Assembly: GCF_000153205.1 (NCBI RefSeq)
Contig: NZ_CH672427.1
Span: 3,549,156-3,613,155 of the forward strand
Direction: 5' to 3'
DNA from: Nitrococcus mobilis Nb-231
Lineage (GTDB): Bacteria; Pseudomonadota; Gammaproteobacteria; Nitrococcales; Nitrococcaceae
Length of the DNA stretch: 64,000 nucleotides
The notes beneath the pieces are model-generated. The model searched no databases, was not told the origin of the DNA, and saw only the letters and a program-made list of their open reading frames with translations. Position numbers and translations under genes: made by a program. Each line of letters begins with the position of its first letter. Positions within the stretch are counted from its first letter, which is position 1. Of this stretch, positions 16,201 to 25,244 are shown one piece after another.

Positions 16201-17622
16201 CGCGAACTTCTGCGCAGTCGCCTGGAAGGGCTGGGGCCAGTCACGCTCGAACAACTGACCGCGCCACTGGGTTTGCCCGAAGCAGCCGCCGCCATAGCCT
16301 TAGCCCAACTGGAGGCCGAGGGTTTTGCCATTCAGGGCTGTTTCGGCGCCGCTGCCACGTCGATTCAATGGTGTGAGCGCCGTCTGTTGGCTCGCATCCA
16401 CCGGTATACCCTGCAGCGACGGCGGCGCGAGATCGAACCGGTATCGCCGCAGGATTACATGCGCTTTCTGCTGGGCTGGCACGGCCTGCTCGAGGGCACG
16501 GCCGGAGGCCGGGCCGAAGGTGTGGGCGGGTTGGTCCGTGTGCTGGCAATGCTGGAAGGATTCAGTCTGCCGGCTGCTGCGTGGGAAAGCGATGTGCTAC
16601 CCGCACGCGTGGCGGATTACAACCCGCAGATGCTGGATACTCTGTGTACCTCCGGGCGCATTGCGTGGTTACGGCTCAATGCCTCGCACGCCACCAATGG
16701 CGATGGCAAACGGCGGGTAGGTCCGGTACGCAATACGCCGATCGCACTCATCGAACGCCCGGCATTGCGTTTTTGGCAAGAGTTGGTGCTGGCGCCGCCG
16801 CCGGAAGCGCTTAAAATGAGCGCCAGCGCCCGTAAGTTGCTGGAAGTATTAGATACGCGGGGGGCCTCCTTCTTCCATGAGTTGCAGGAAACGGCGGGCC
16901 TGCTGCGTACCCAGGCCGAGGACGGTCTGGCCGAGCTGGCGGCTTGGGGTTTGGCGAGTGCCGATTCCTTTGCCGGGCTGCGCGCGTTGCTCAACCGCAG
17001 CGGCCCACGCCCGGCACATGCGCCGCGCACCCGCATCAGACGGCGGCGTTTTGCCGGGCTGGAAGAGGCCGGTCGCTGGTCGCGGTTGCGCACCGTTGAC
17101 TCGGTGAATGGCGCTGGCCGCCTGAGCGATAGCAAGACACTGGAACACATCGCCTGGACTCTGCTGTCCCGCTATGGGGTCGTATTCAAGCGGATCCTGG
17201 AGCGCGAATCCAGTCTGCCGGCCTGGCGTGAACTGTTGTATATCTATCGTCGGTTGGAGGCCCGGGGCGAGATCCGCGGCGGGCGCTTCGTGGCTGGCTT
17301 TGCCGGGGAACAGTTTGCCGCGCCGGAAGCGGTGGCGGCGCTACGCAAAACCCGTAAGGCGGAGTTCGATGGTGCCTGGGTCAGCCTGTCCGCGGCCGAT
17401 CCGCTGAATCTGGTCGGCATCGTTACGCCGGGCCAGCGTTTGCCGGCGGTGCCCGGCAATCGTGTTTTGCTGCGCGATGGTCTGCCGGTCGCGTTTTGCG
17501 AAGGTGGCGAGGTACGTTTCGTCGGCGAATACGAGCCCGAAACCCAGTGGAAATTGCGTAACCATTTGCTACGGCACGCGCGGCCGGCCAAATACCGGCA
17601 CGAAGCGCGGCTGAGCACCTGA
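13216..17622 (+). CDS. lhr: Lhr-type superfamily 2 helicase
   Basis: A 1468-residue protein of the size of bacterial Lhr. Motif I APTGSGKT, motif II DEVHAL, motif III SAT and motif VI QRVGRSGH are present in the first 400 residues. These are followed by winged-helix and Lhr-specific domains and a long C-terminal region (Lhr-CTD, about 870-1468). Lhr is an ATP-dependent DNA/RNA-DNA helicase linked to repair. It has its own transcription unit; the start ATG 13216 is preceded by GGAGACAG at a slightly long distance. The frame is fully intact right beside the decayed mobile region. Confidence 0.93.
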   Translation: MGATSGINPEFQPAVRGWFEQRFGRPTAAQAQAWPAIYEGRDTLIAAPTGSGKTLAAFLAAIDALVREGLTTRLPDETRVLYVSPLKALSNDVQKNLQEPLAGIAEQLRTAGLPQPDIRAWVRTGDTPQSERARMRREPPHILVTTPESLYLMLTAESGREMLAGVRSVIVDEVHALAGNKRGAHLSLSLARLDALVENRLGKPPTRIGLSATQKPIATMAAFLTGRDAGRCNIVDTGYTRDRDLSLCVPGAPLSAVMSNDTFGEIYDQLAGLIEAHKTTLIFVNTRRLAERAARHLAERLGEDAITAHHGSLAREHRLEAERRLKNGELRALVATAALELGIDIGAVDLVCQLGSPRAIATLLQRVGRSGHAVSALPKGRLFPLSRDDLAECTALLDAVRRGELDVIRIPVAPLDVLAQQIVAEVAAVGECEEAALYDRCITAWPYRDLTREAFTATVRMLADGVTTRRGRRAAHIHRDAVNARLRPRKSARLTALTNGGVIPDQFDYEVILSPAGLKIGSLNEDFAFESLVGDIFQLGNTSYRILKIESGRVFVEDAKGQPPNIPFWFGEAPGRTDELSAAVSRLRVELEQRLTEGVAAACGWLEQELRIPVAAAAQLADYYGAARAALGALPTQWCIVFERFFDEVGDMHLIVHSPFGSRLNRAWGLALRKRFCRKFNFELQAAALEDSIVLSLGATHSFVLEEVAGYLRSATVRDVLTQATLDAPMFGNRWRWNATIALAVRRNFKGKRTPAQFQRSDAEDLLAVVFPDQLACAENLAGARVIPNHPLVDQTLADCLQDTMDIEGLEALLKRLEAGEIEVIGRDLPTPSPLAEEIINARNYAFLDDGAQEERRTLAVRSGGYWSAEEAGQAQLDSAAIERVREEAWPDPRDADELHDALVVHGFLTRAEGEQGGRNPAGLADDLSGGWPRLFETLCVDRRAACVTLPGGQQVWVAAERLIEFQVLFADLKLAPQIEPVLEGQPPADLTEALRELLRSRLEGLGPVTLEQLTAPLGLPEAAAAIALAQLEAEGFAIQGCFGAAATSIQWCERRLLARIHRYTLQRRRREIEPVSPQDYMRFLLGWHGLLEGTAGGRAEGVGGLVRVLAMLEGFSLPAAAWESDVLPARVADYNPQMLDTLCTSGRIAWLRLNASHATNGDGKRRVGPVRNTPIALIERPALRFWQELVLAPPPEALKMSASARKLLEVLDTRGASFFHELQETAGLLRTQAEDGLAELAAWGLASADSFAGLRALLNRSGPRPAHAPRTRIRRRRFAGLEEAGRWSRLRTVDSVNGAGRLSDSKTLEHIAWTLLSRYGVVFKRILERESSLPAWRELLYIYRRLEARGEIRGGRFVAGFAGEQFAAPEAVAALRKTRKAEFDGAWVSLSAADPLNLVGIVTPGQRLPAVPGNRVLLRDGLPVAFCEGGEVRFVGEYEPETQWKLRNHLLRHARPAKYRHEARLST

Positions 17623-17790
17623 CATGGCTGGCGTTTGGTCTGCAACTGCATCGAGCACTGCGCACTGGCGGACTTCCTCATCGTCAGCGAATGGTTCGCG
17701 GTGCTGGGCAGGGCCAGCGCAGGGCCGGCAAAGCGCCGGTTCCGGCAATTAAGCCTGATCTTGGGGGAACCTCGAATAATTCCCGAATCT

Positions 17791-17818
17791 CGTCATCCCG
17801 GCGTAGGCCGGGATGACG
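17791..17818. repeat. Perfect hairpin between convergent genes
   Basis: CGTCATCCCGGC pairs with GCCGGGATGACG around a four-base loop GTAG. It lies between the ends of lhr and prmC. It has no T-run, so it may be an intergenic REP-type repeat rather than a simple terminator; this CGTCATCCCGGC stem is common in proteobacterial genomes. Confidence 0.7.
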
Positions 17819-17846
17819 ATGCGGAATGCGGTTTTTCGAGATTCCC

Positions 17847-18698
17847 TTAGGTTGGCTGGGATCCAGCAGTCACCCGTGGATGGCCTTGCAAATCGAGCTC
17901 GGTATGGATTTCTTCAAAGCCGGCCGTCTGGAACAGCGTGCGTACCGCGGCGCCCTGCCGGTAGCCGTGTTCTACGGCCAGCACGCCGCCGTGGTGCAGG
18001 TTGGTGAGCGCACCGGAGACGATGCGGCGCAGCTCGGCGAGGCCTTGCTCCGGTGCAAGCAACGCGGTAGGAGGTTCGAAGCGCAGGCTTGCGCAACGCA
18101 GTTCGGGTTCGGCGGGATCGACATAAGGCGGATTAGCGACGATGAGATGGAAGCGCCGCTCGCCGGCGGGTTCGAGCCAATCGCCAAGCAAGAACTGGAC
18201 GCGTTGCAAACCTAACCGCCGCGCATTGCAGCGCGCGACGGCGAGTGCTCTGGGACATGTATCTACGGCCACTACCGTGGCGTCCGGGCGCTCGGTGGCG
18301 ATGGCCAACCCAACAGCACCACTGCCGGTGCCCAAATCAAGCACCATCGGCTGCGTGATGCCTGTGAGCGAGGCCAGCGCTACTTCGACGAGGCCTTCCG
18401 TCTCCGGGCGCGGAATCAACGTGGCAGGCGTTACCCGCAGCTCCAGTGACCAGAATTCCCGTATCCCAGTGAGGTAAGCCACCGGATAACCGCTTGCTCG
18501 GCGCGCCACCTGAGCGCGATAGCGCGCGAGCACCGCCGGCGGCAGGCGCCGTTCGGGCCACGTCAAGAGGTAGCTGCGTTCCACCGCGAGCAATCCGGCA
18601 AGCAGGACCTCGGCATCGAGCCGCGCGTTCTCGCCAAGGGGCGCGAACTGCCTGCCGGCCCAGGCCAGCACGCTGGCGATGGGTTCGTCGGAGCTCAC
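17847..18698 (-). CDS. prmC: Peptide chain release factor N5-glutamine methyltransferase
   Basis: A 283-residue protein with the N-terminal helical substrate-binding domain (about 1-75), the SAM-binding motif DLGTGSGAVG (121-130) and the catalytic NPPY (189-192), all diagnostic of PrmC/HemK. It methylates the glutamine of the GGQ motif in RF1 and RF2. In many gammaproteobacteria it follows hemA-prfA. Here prfA is 4 kb away and prmC instead overlaps the upstream trm112 gene by four bases (ATGA), so both are likely translated together. Confidence 0.93.
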   Translation of the reverse strand: MSSDEPIASVLAWAGRQFAPLGENARLDAEVLLAGLLAVERSYLLTWPERRLPPAVLARYRAQVARRASGYPVAYLTGIREFWSLELRVTPATLIPRPETEGLVEVALASLTGITQPMVLDLGTGSGAVGLAIATERPDATVVAVDTCPRALAVARCNARRLGLQRVQFLLGDWLEPAGERRFHLIVANPPYVDPAEPELRCASLRFEPPTALLAPEQGLAELRRIVSGALTNLHHGGVLAVEHGYRQGAAVRTLFQTAGFEEIHTELDLQGHPRVTAGSQPT

Positions 18699-18961
18699 TT
18701 CAAGCGTAACGACCGCACGGAGATAGCTCGCTCCTCCAGCATGATCGGTATGCCGTCATCCACCCGGTAGACCCGTTCGGCATTATCCGTTATCAGTCCT
18801 TCGTCGAGTTCGGCTTCGACCGTACTGTTATCCAGATACCGCAGGTGACCGTTCGCAATTGCCTCGTTGATTCGTTGCAACTCGTCCCGTTTGAGCGGGC
18901 GTATTGGTATCTTGCTGATTGGACAGCAGAGTATGTCGAGGAGCTTGCGATCCAGAGCCAT
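18695..18961 (-). CDS. Trm112 family protein (UPF0434)
   Basis: An 88-residue protein beginning MALDRKLLDILCCPISKIPI, the typical Trm112/YcaR start with its CP motif, and ending with the VDDGIPIMLEERA block. In eukaryotes Trm112 is the activating partner of several methyltransferases, including Mtq2, the counterpart of PrmC. In bacteria the family is usually near lpxK/kdsB and its role is less clear. Here it overlaps prmC, which invites a partner role. An unusual insertion of about 20 residues lies between the two conserved blocks. Confidence 0.85.
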   Translation of the reverse strand: MALDRKLLDILCCPISKIPIRPLKRDELQRINEAIANGHLRYLDNSTVEAELDEGLITDNAERVYRVDDGIPIMLEERAISVRSLRLK

Positions 18962-19124
18962 ATATCACCTAGTTCAGCGGCCGCTCGCTGCACTATACCA
19001 GATCCCGTTCGACTGGCGCGGCTGCTTGAGTCTCCCTATAACTAACGTTAGAGGCGGTGATTGCCGATATGAGCTTATAGCGGGTAATGGGCTGTGCATC
19101 GGCCGAGGGCTTCGGAGGTGATAC

Positions 19125-20384
19125 ATGGGGCGGAAGGCGCGCGATGGTACGCTCAGCCGCAATCTCGAAGGGCGCTTAATGTGCTCTTTTTGTATGCGGC
19201 CCGAAGCGGCTACGGGCGCTTTGATTGCCGGTCCGGATGCCTACATTTGCGAAGCTTGCGTGTTCGAGTGCAGCCGTATTCTAGCTCGTGAGACTCCTGC
19301 GCAATGGTTGTCCGCAGTGACTGATTTGCCGCGGCCTCGCGAGTTGCACGATTTTCTCGACCAGTACGTAATCGGCCAAGAGCATGCCAAAAAAGTACTC
19401 TCGGTGGCTGTTTATAACCATTATAAACGAATTGGTTGTTGCTCGGCGCTGGGTGACCCAGAACTCGGCAAGAGCAATATTCTGCTGATTGGCCCGAGTG
19501 GCAGTGGTAAAACATTGCTCGCCGAGACCCTTGCGCGGCGATTGGCAGTGCCTTTTTTGATTGCAGACGCTACCGCTTTGACTGAGACGGGCTATGTGGG
19601 TGAGGACGTGGACGGCCTCATTCGGCGCCTTGTGCAAAGCTGCGATAACGATGCCCAGCGTGCTTCGCTTGGGATCGTTTATCTTGATGAAGTGGATAAA
19701 CTCGCCGTCCGCCACACCGTGAGCCGTAGCCGAGATGTCTCGGGCGAAGGGGTGCAGCAGGCGCTTTTGCGGTTCATGGATAGCTCTGTAGTGAGATTTG
19801 CCCCGCGCGAACGGGGAGCCGCACGTCGCCCGGAGTGGCTGGAGGTCGACACTCGGCAGATCCTTTTTATCTGCGGGGGCGCTTTTGAGGGATTGGCTCA
19901 GCTAGTCGAACGCCGCCGGCGCGGTCACGGCATCGGCTTTACCGTCGACCTGCCAGGGCCGCGTCGCTGTTCGAATTTTTTGGCATACGCTGAGGCGGAC
20001 GATCTCATCCACTATGGGCTGATACCCGAATTCGTCGGGCGGCTGCCGGTAGTGAGCGTCCTTGATCCTCTGGATGAAGATGCGTTGGTGCGGGTTTTGA
20101 CGGAGCCCGCCAATGCCTTGGTGCGCCAGTATACTAAGTTGCTCGCGATGGACGGCTGCGAACTGCATTTTACCCGCGGGGCTTTACATGCTCTGGCTCA
20201 GGAGGCGCTTGCGCGCGGCACCGGCGCACGTGGGCTGCGTACGGTGATCGAACGGGTCCTGCTTGAGCCGATGTATCGGCTCCCACGACAACGTGAGGTT
20301 CAGTGCCTGACCATCGATGAACGCGCGGTGCGCGATGGGGGGAGCCCCTCTGGCTTCGAATATTCTTGTTCGACTCGAGCTTGA
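19125..20384 (+). CDS. ClpX-like AAA+ unfoldase, divergent paralogue
   Basis: A 419-residue protein with ClpX architecture: a zinc-binding domain with Cys at about 20, 23, 42 and 45, Walker A GPSGSGKT (123-130), pore loop GYVG (156-159), Walker B LDEVDK (187-192), an IGF tripeptide (270-272) of the ClpP-docking loop, and the sensor-2 region GARGLR. The RKH pore loop expected between residues 225 and 240 is replaced by an Arg/Ala-rich stretch. The start ATG 19125 has a strong ribosome site (GGAGGTGA). No clpP or lon is adjacent, unlike the standard clpX locus, so this is probably a second copy with altered substrate choice. Confidence 0.85.
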   Translation: MGRKARDGTLSRNLEGRLMCSFCMRPEAATGALIAGPDAYICEACVFECSRILARETPAQWLSAVTDLPRPRELHDFLDQYVIGQEHAKKVLSVAVYNHYKRIGCCSALGDPELGKSNILLIGPSGSGKTLLAETLARRLAVPFLIADATALTETGYVGEDVDGLIRRLVQSCDNDAQRASLGIVYLDEVDKLAVRHTVSRSRDVSGEGVQQALLRFMDSSVVRFAPRERGAARRPEWLEVDTRQILFICGGAFEGLAQLVERRRRGHGIGFTVDLPGPRRCSNFLAYAEADDLIHYGLIPEFVGRLPVVSVLDPLDEDALVRVLTEPANALVRQYTKLLAMDGCELHFTRGALHALAQEALARGTGARGLRTVIERVLLEPMYRLPRQREVQCLTIDERAVRDGGSPSGFEYSCSTRA

Positions 20385-20690
20385 GTGCGGTTACAGCACC
20401 CGCGGTGGGGAATGGGCGGCGGTTTTCTAGCTCATCGGGAGCGGATTGATATAATAAAAAACCTTTCCAAAAGGAACTCGTTAATAGGCGCGATGCTCGG
20501 GCCAACCTGTGGCAGGCGGCTTTGTGGAACAGTTAAACTCCAGTTGCGAGTTCAGGCGGGAATTCGAGCGAAGGCCAGGTTATCCGATAGCAATGAGCCC
20601 TAATTGTAAGTTAACCGGCGTGCAAGCATCGAGCGAATCCTTAAGTTCTCAAAATTTCATATTAAATAGCTAAAGCCAATAGAGTGCCGT
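20385..20690. other. Intergenic region upstream of the DAHP synthase gene
   Basis: About 300 bases, A/T-richer than its surroundings. CCTTTCCAAAAGG near 20462-20474 is a weak hairpin that could end the clpX-like transcript. The last 40 bases before 20691 are AT-rich and probably hold the promoter of the next gene. No small open frame or leader peptide with Trp, Phe or Tyr runs was seen. Confidence 0.4.
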
Positions 20691-21764
20691 ATGACGGACA
20701 TCAGCGTTGACAATATCAATGTGCTTGCCCAGGAGCTTTTGCCAACACCGGTGCAGGTGAAATCGAAGCTGCCGCTCACAGAACAGGCGCGTGCCACCGT
20801 AGTGCAGGGGCGCCAGGTCGTAAAGAATATCCTGGATGGCACTGATCATCGACTGCTCGTAATAGTCGGGCCGTGCTCGATCCATGATGCCGTGGCTGCC
20901 AATGAGTACGCGGAGAAACTCAAGGAGCTGCACGACCGGGTGGCTGACAGTCTATTCCTCGCCATGCGGGTTTATTTCGAGAAACCGCGCACCACCGTAG
21001 GTTGGAAGGGATTGATCAATGATCCCTATCTGGACGATTCTTTCCACATCGAGGAGGGATTGCGTCGGGCCCGTGCTTTGTTGCTGCACTTGGCCGAGAT
21101 CGGATTGCCGGCGGGAACCGAGGCGTTAGACCCGATCACCCCGCAATATTTGGGTGATTTGATTAGTTGGACCGCCGTCGGTGCACGGACCACCGAATCC
21201 CAAACCCATCGGGAGATGGCGAGCGGACTGTCCACCGCGGTCGGCTTCAAAAACGGCACCGATGGCAGTTTAGCCGTGGCTATAAATGCCTTGCGCTCGG
21301 CTGCGGCACCACACAGTTTTTTGGGTATCAATCAGATGGGGCAGTGCGCGGTGATCCGAACTCGCGGTAACCGTGACGGCCACGTCGTGCTGCGCGGTGG
21401 TAATCAGCCGAACTACGACTCGGTCAGTATCGCTCTGTGCGAGAAGGAGCTTGCGGAGGCCGGGTTGCGCAGTAGGCTGATGGTGGATTGCAGTCACTCG
21501 AACTCTAATAAAGATCCTGCGTTGCAGCCACTGGTGCTGGATAATTTGATAACGCAGATTTTGGAGGGCAATAAGTCGATCATCGGAATGATGCTGGAGA
21601 GCAACCTCGACTGGGGAAACCAAAAGTTGAGCGCCGACGCTCCGGAAGCGCTGCGCTACGGCGTTTCTGTCACCGATCCTTGCATCGATTGGCCGACCAC
21701 CGAGCGCATCTTGTGTGAAGCGGCGGAGCGGCTGCGCGATGCCTTGCCTGGGCGGACGATTTAG
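20691..21764 (+). CDS. aroG: 3-deoxy-7-phosphoheptulonate synthase, class I (AroF/AroG type)
   Basis: A 357-residue class I DAHP synthase condensing phosphoenolpyruvate and erythrose 4-phosphate, the first step of aromatic amino acid synthesis. Family motifs are intact: VGPCSIHD, MRVYFEKPRTTVGWKGLIND (around 85-104), GARTTESQTHR, and the metal-binding C-terminal DPCIDW. Which aromatic amino acid inhibits it cannot be read with confidence. It stands between clpX-like and dksA genes, away from other aro genes. Confidence 0.93.
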   Translation: MTDISVDNINVLAQELLPTPVQVKSKLPLTEQARATVVQGRQVVKNILDGTDHRLLVIVGPCSIHDAVAANEYAEKLKELHDRVADSLFLAMRVYFEKPRTTVGWKGLINDPYLDDSFHIEEGLRRARALLLHLAEIGLPAGTEALDPITPQYLGDLISWTAVGARTTESQTHREMASGLSTAVGFKNGTDGSLAVAINALRSAAAPHSFLGINQMGQCAVIRTRGNRDGHVVLRGGNQPNYDSVSIALCEKELAEAGLRSRLMVDCSHSNSNKDPALQPLVLDNLITQILEGNKSIIGMMLESNLDWGNQKLSADAPEALRYGVSVTDPCIDWPTTERILCEAAERLRDALPGRTI

Positions 21765-22002
21765 GGGAACCTTTGTGGTTTAATCGGGTCTTCAACATTA
21801 TTTGATAGCGAATGCAGCCACATGATGAAGCCATTTGTGCCGTATTACATGTTTGGGGCGATTGGCCGAGTTAAGATGCAGAACTCGTCGGGGTGGTGGC
21901 GGTTGTGTCGACCCAGCCCTCAGGGGAAGGCGGCTACGGAGCCGGCGGGGGGCGATCGAGTACGCCGAGCCACCGCCGTGGCGATAATGTGGAGGATAGA
22001 AC

Positions 22003-22434
22003 ATGGCTGACAAACACGCTTTGCCGGTCAAAGGCTTCGAGCCCTACCGGCCACAAGAAGGCGAAGAGTACATGAACGAGGAGCAGCTGGAGCATTTTCA
22101 GCAGCTGCTTCTGGCATGGAAACAACAGCTTCAGGAAGAGGTCGAGCGTACCGTCAGCCATATGCGCGACGATGCGAACAATTATGCGGATCCCTCCGAT
22201 CGCGCGACTCAGGAAGAGGAGTTTGCCCTGGAGCTGCGCACCCGCGATCGAGAGCGTAAGCTGATTCGCAAGATCGACGAGACACTTGAGCGAATTCGCA
22301 AGGACGATTACGGTTTTTGCGATCAATGCGGTGTGGAGATCGGTCTGCGCCGGTTGGAGGCTCGTCCAACAGCCACCTTATGCATCGACTGCAAAACCCT
22401 GGAGGAAATCCGAGAAAAGCAGCGGGTGGCTTGA
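22003..22434 (+). CDS. dksA: RNA polymerase-binding transcription factor DksA
   Basis: A 143-residue protein with the coiled-coil acidic-tip segment (MRDDANNYADPSDRATQEEE, around 50-69) and a C-terminal zinc finger CDQCG...CIDCK. It acts with ppGpp on RNA polymerase in the stringent response. The start ATG 22003 has a good site (GGAGGAT). The usual downstream neighbour gluQ is absent. An imperfect stem (CTCCTCT...AGAGGAG, about 22616-22637) lies between this gene and the convergent prfA. A second DksA-like gene is at 54767. Confidence 0.95.
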   Translation: MADKHALPVKGFEPYRPQEGEEYMNEEQLEHFQQLLLAWKQQLQEEVERTVSHMRDDANNYADPSDRATQEEEFALELRTRDRERKLIRKIDETLERIRKDDYGFCDQCGVEIGLRRLEARPTATLCIDCKTLEEIREKQRVA

Positions 22435-22683
22435 AAAACGGCTATGGGCGCGAGCCAATGGTGGCGGTCGTGGCCAAGGGTCCATCCCCCCGGCGGGCCC
22501 TTGGCGGGAGATCAGTGGTGCCTCAGCCGCCAAACCAGCTTGAAGGGACGCGCCGTACACACTGTTCAGTGAGTAAATTTTGGCGTTGCCGATTTGCCAC
22601 GGACAGATAATTCGGCTCCTCTCTTACGGGGAAGAGGAGAAGAGCACCGGCGGGACTTTGCCAGCGGTTCAGAGTGTTCATCG

Positions 22684-23772
22684 TCAATTTTCTTCCGCTA
22701 ATGCCGCTAGTTGATCGGCGCGATGCGAGCTGATCAGCGGATCGATGATCGGGTCGAGATCGCCTTCCAGTATTTCATCGAGTTTATACAGCGTGAGACC
22801 GACGCGGTGCTCAGTGACGCGGCTTTGCGGAAAGTTATATGTGCGAATGCGCTCGGATCGATCACCGCTACCCACCAGTGATCGGCGAGTAGCGCTTTGC
22901 TCCTGTTGCTGTCGCTCACGCTCACGAGCGGTAAGTTTTGCCTGCAGCAATCCCATAGCTTTTGCCCGATTCTTATGCTGAGAGCGCTCGTCTTGGCATT
23001 CGACAACGAGGCCCGTTGGTAGATGGGTGATACGAATAGCCGAGTCGGTTTTGTTGACGTGCTGCCCCCCTGCACCCGAAGCGCGAAACGTATCCACTCT
23101 GAGCTCGGCGGTTGCGGTTTCGATTTCCTCGATCTGTTCGGGTTCGGGAAGGACGGCCACCGTGCACGCCGAGGTATGGATGCGCCCTTGGGACTCCGTT
23201 GTCGGTACACGTTGCACCCGGTGAGCCCCGGATTCGAATTTCAGTCGTGAGTAGACGCCTGCCCCCTCCACGCGACTGATAATCTCCTTATAGCCGCCGT
23301 GCTCTCCGGGGGCTTCGTTGATGATCTCGAGACGCCAGCGCCGGCGTTCGGCGTAGCGGGCATACATGCGGAATAAATCGCCGGCGAACAGCGCGGCCTC
23401 ATCACCTCCGGTGCCGGCGCGAATCTCAAGAAAAATGCCTTTTTCATCATCGGGGTCCTGCGGCAGCATTAACCATTGTAGCTGTTGGCCCAACTCCTCC
23501 AGCTGCAATTGGGCCGCACGGATCTCATCTTTTGCCAACGCGCGAATCTCCGGGTCGGGATCCTCACTGAGGGCGCGTGTGGAAGTGAGCACCTGTTCCA
23601 TTTCCTGGTACTTAGACAACGCCTGTACCACAGGGTGGAGGCGGGCATACTCTTGGGATAGCGCTGTGAATTGTTTCTGCTCGCCGATCACTGTCGGATC
23701 GGCGAGCAACGCTTCAATCTCCTCATAGCGCTCACCGAGTTGTTCCAGTCTTTGGCGTAGCAAGCCCTTCAC
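22684..23772 (-). CDS. prfA: Peptide chain release factor 1
   Basis: A 362-residue release factor with the GGQ motif at 235-237 in [14 protein letters not shown], the stop-codon recognition tripeptide P-T-T (around 190-192) in the RF1 position and the characteristic RF1 segment [15 protein letters not shown]. It recognises UAA and UAG and is the substrate of PrmC. Its start overlaps the hemA stop by four bases, giving the classic hemA-prfA pair. Confidence 0.96.
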   Translation of the reverse strand: MKGLLRQRLEQLGERYEEIEALLADPTVIGEQKQFTALSQEYARLHPVVQALSKYQEMEQVLTSTRALSEDPDPEIRALAKDEIRAAQLQLEELGQQLQWLMLPQDPDDEKGIFLEIRAGTGGDEAALFAGDLFRMYARYAERRRWRLEIINEAPGEHGGYKEIISRVEGAGVYSRLKFESGAHRVQRVPTTESQGRIHTSACTVAVLPEPEQIEEIETATAELRVDTFRASGAGGQHVNKTDSAIRITHLPTGLVVECQDERSQHKNRAKAMGLLQAKLTARERERQQQEQSATRRSLVGSGDRSERIRTYNFPQSRVTEHRVGLTLYKLDEILEGDLDPIIDPLISSHRADQLAALAEEN

Positions 23773-25043
23773 GATACTTCGTCTTCATCTGTGTGCAAGC
23801 CCAGCAGGCGATGGCTGGTGCGAATCATCTCGGGGTCGCCGCTGCGCGCCGCCTCACGCAGGCCTACCGTCGGCTCGTGGATCAACTTCTTAGTCAACGT
23901 GTGAGATAAATATTCGAGCACTAAGGCCGGGTCATCACCGCGGCTCAGGCGCCGTCGCGCGCGTTGCAGAACCTCCTCACGCAGGCGTTCGGCGCGGTGG
24001 CGGTAACAGCGGATCGGTGATACGGCTTGCAGCGAGCGCATCCAGCTCATGAAGCGCTCGACTTGATCAGCAATGATCAAATCGGCTTGCCGGGCTGCCT
24101 CACGGCGCGAACGCAAGCTATCATCGATCACTTCGCGCAGGTCGTCGATCGTATAGAGGTAGACATCCGCGAGCGCGCCGACTTCCGGTTCAATGTCACG
24201 TGGTACTGCAATGTCTACCATGAACATGGGCCGGTGCTTGCGCCGCTTAAGCGCGCTTTCCACGCTGCCCTTACCGAGAATCGGCAATGTACTGGCCGTG
24301 GAAGATACTATGATGTCCGTTTCCTTGAGCACATGCGGGATATCGGCTAGAGAGATCGCCTCCCCCTGGTATTGCTCGGCGAGCTTGCGGGCGCGTTCCA
24401 GGCTGCGGTTGGCTATGATGAGCCGGGCGATGCGATGCTCCCGCAAGTGACGGGCGGTCAGCTCGATTGTATCACCCGCACCGATCAGCAGGGCCGTCTG
24501 CCGGTCTAGGTCGCCGAAAATTTGGCTTGCCAGGCTGACGGCGGCGAATGCCACGGAAACCGGGTGGGCGCCGATCTCGGTTTCACTGCGCACTTGTTTG
24601 GCTACGGAGAACGCGTACTGAAACAGACGATCCAGCGTATAGCGTACGGTACCGCAGCGCAGCGCCGCTTGATAGGCGCACTTGGTTTGGCCAAGGATCT
24701 GCGGCTCGCCGAGCACGAGTGAGTCGAGCCCTGAGGCGACGGTGAGCAAATGCCGCACAGCGGCTTCGCCGTTGAGCAAATACAAATACTGCGCCAGCCA
24801 GCCTGGACTCAGGCGATGAGTGTGCTCCAGCCAGCGTTGTAAGATATCCGGCGTGGCCTCCGGCGCCAAGACGGCATAGAGTTCCGTACGGTTGCAGGTC
24901 GACAAGAGGACAGCCTCGTCGACTCCCGGGCGCTCCACCAAATTGCAGACCGCTTCCTCGAGGCACTCCAGAGGAAAGACGATCCGTTCGCGGATCTCAA
25001 CAGGGGCGCTCTTGTGGCTCAGTCCAAGGGTTACCATGGGCAT
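23769..25043 (-). CDS. hemA: Glutamyl-tRNA reductase
   Basis: Reduces glutamyl-tRNA to glutamate-1-semialdehyde, the first step of tetrapyrrole synthesis by the C5 route. The catalytic cysteine lies in STCNRTE, and the NADPH-binding domain ([15 protein letters not shown]) and C-terminal dimerisation helices are present. I start at ATG 25043 ([19 protein letters not shown]), where homology begins. A longer frame to 25151 adds an unrelated N-terminus. A start at 25037 is also possible. Divergent from the TPR lipoprotein gene. Confidence 0.94.
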   Translation of the reverse strand: MPMVTLGLSHKSAPVEIRERIVFPLECLEEAVCNLVERPGVDEAVLLSTCNRTELYAVLAPEATPDILQRWLEHTHRLSPGWLAQYLYLLNGEAAVRHLLTVASGLDSLVLGEPQILGQTKCAYQAALRCGTVRYTLDRLFQYAFSVAKQVRSETEIGAHPVSVAFAAVSLASQIFGDLDRQTALLIGAGDTIELTARHLREHRIARLIIANRSLERARKLAEQYQGEAISLADIPHVLKETDIIVSSTASTLPILGKGSVESALKRRKHRPMFMVDIAVPRDIEPEVGALADVYLYTIDDLREVIDDSLRSRREAARQADLIIADQVERFMSWMRSLQAVSPIRCYRHRAERLREEVLQRARRRLSRGDDPALVLEYLSHTLTKKLIHEPTVGLREAARSGDPEMIRTSHRLLGLHTDEDEVS

Positions 25044-25244
25044 GGGATACTGGGCGGAAGGCAAACCGTGAATTGTAGGCGTATGCCGTTCGAATACAAG
25101 CGCCGCGGCATCGCCGCGCTGGCAAGTGGCATTTATAGTCGATTTGGGCACGGACCGCCGCTCGTAGTAGGTCTTACGATACAGTTATCATAACAAGCTT
25201 TTGCGATTGCGCAGCGCCTTGGAGGCGGCCTCAAGAGGAAACCC

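Noticed and set aside
22616..22637. CT-rich stem between dksA and prfA as terminator
   Set aside because: No T-run follows on either strand and the stem has a bulge; noted only in the dksA entry.
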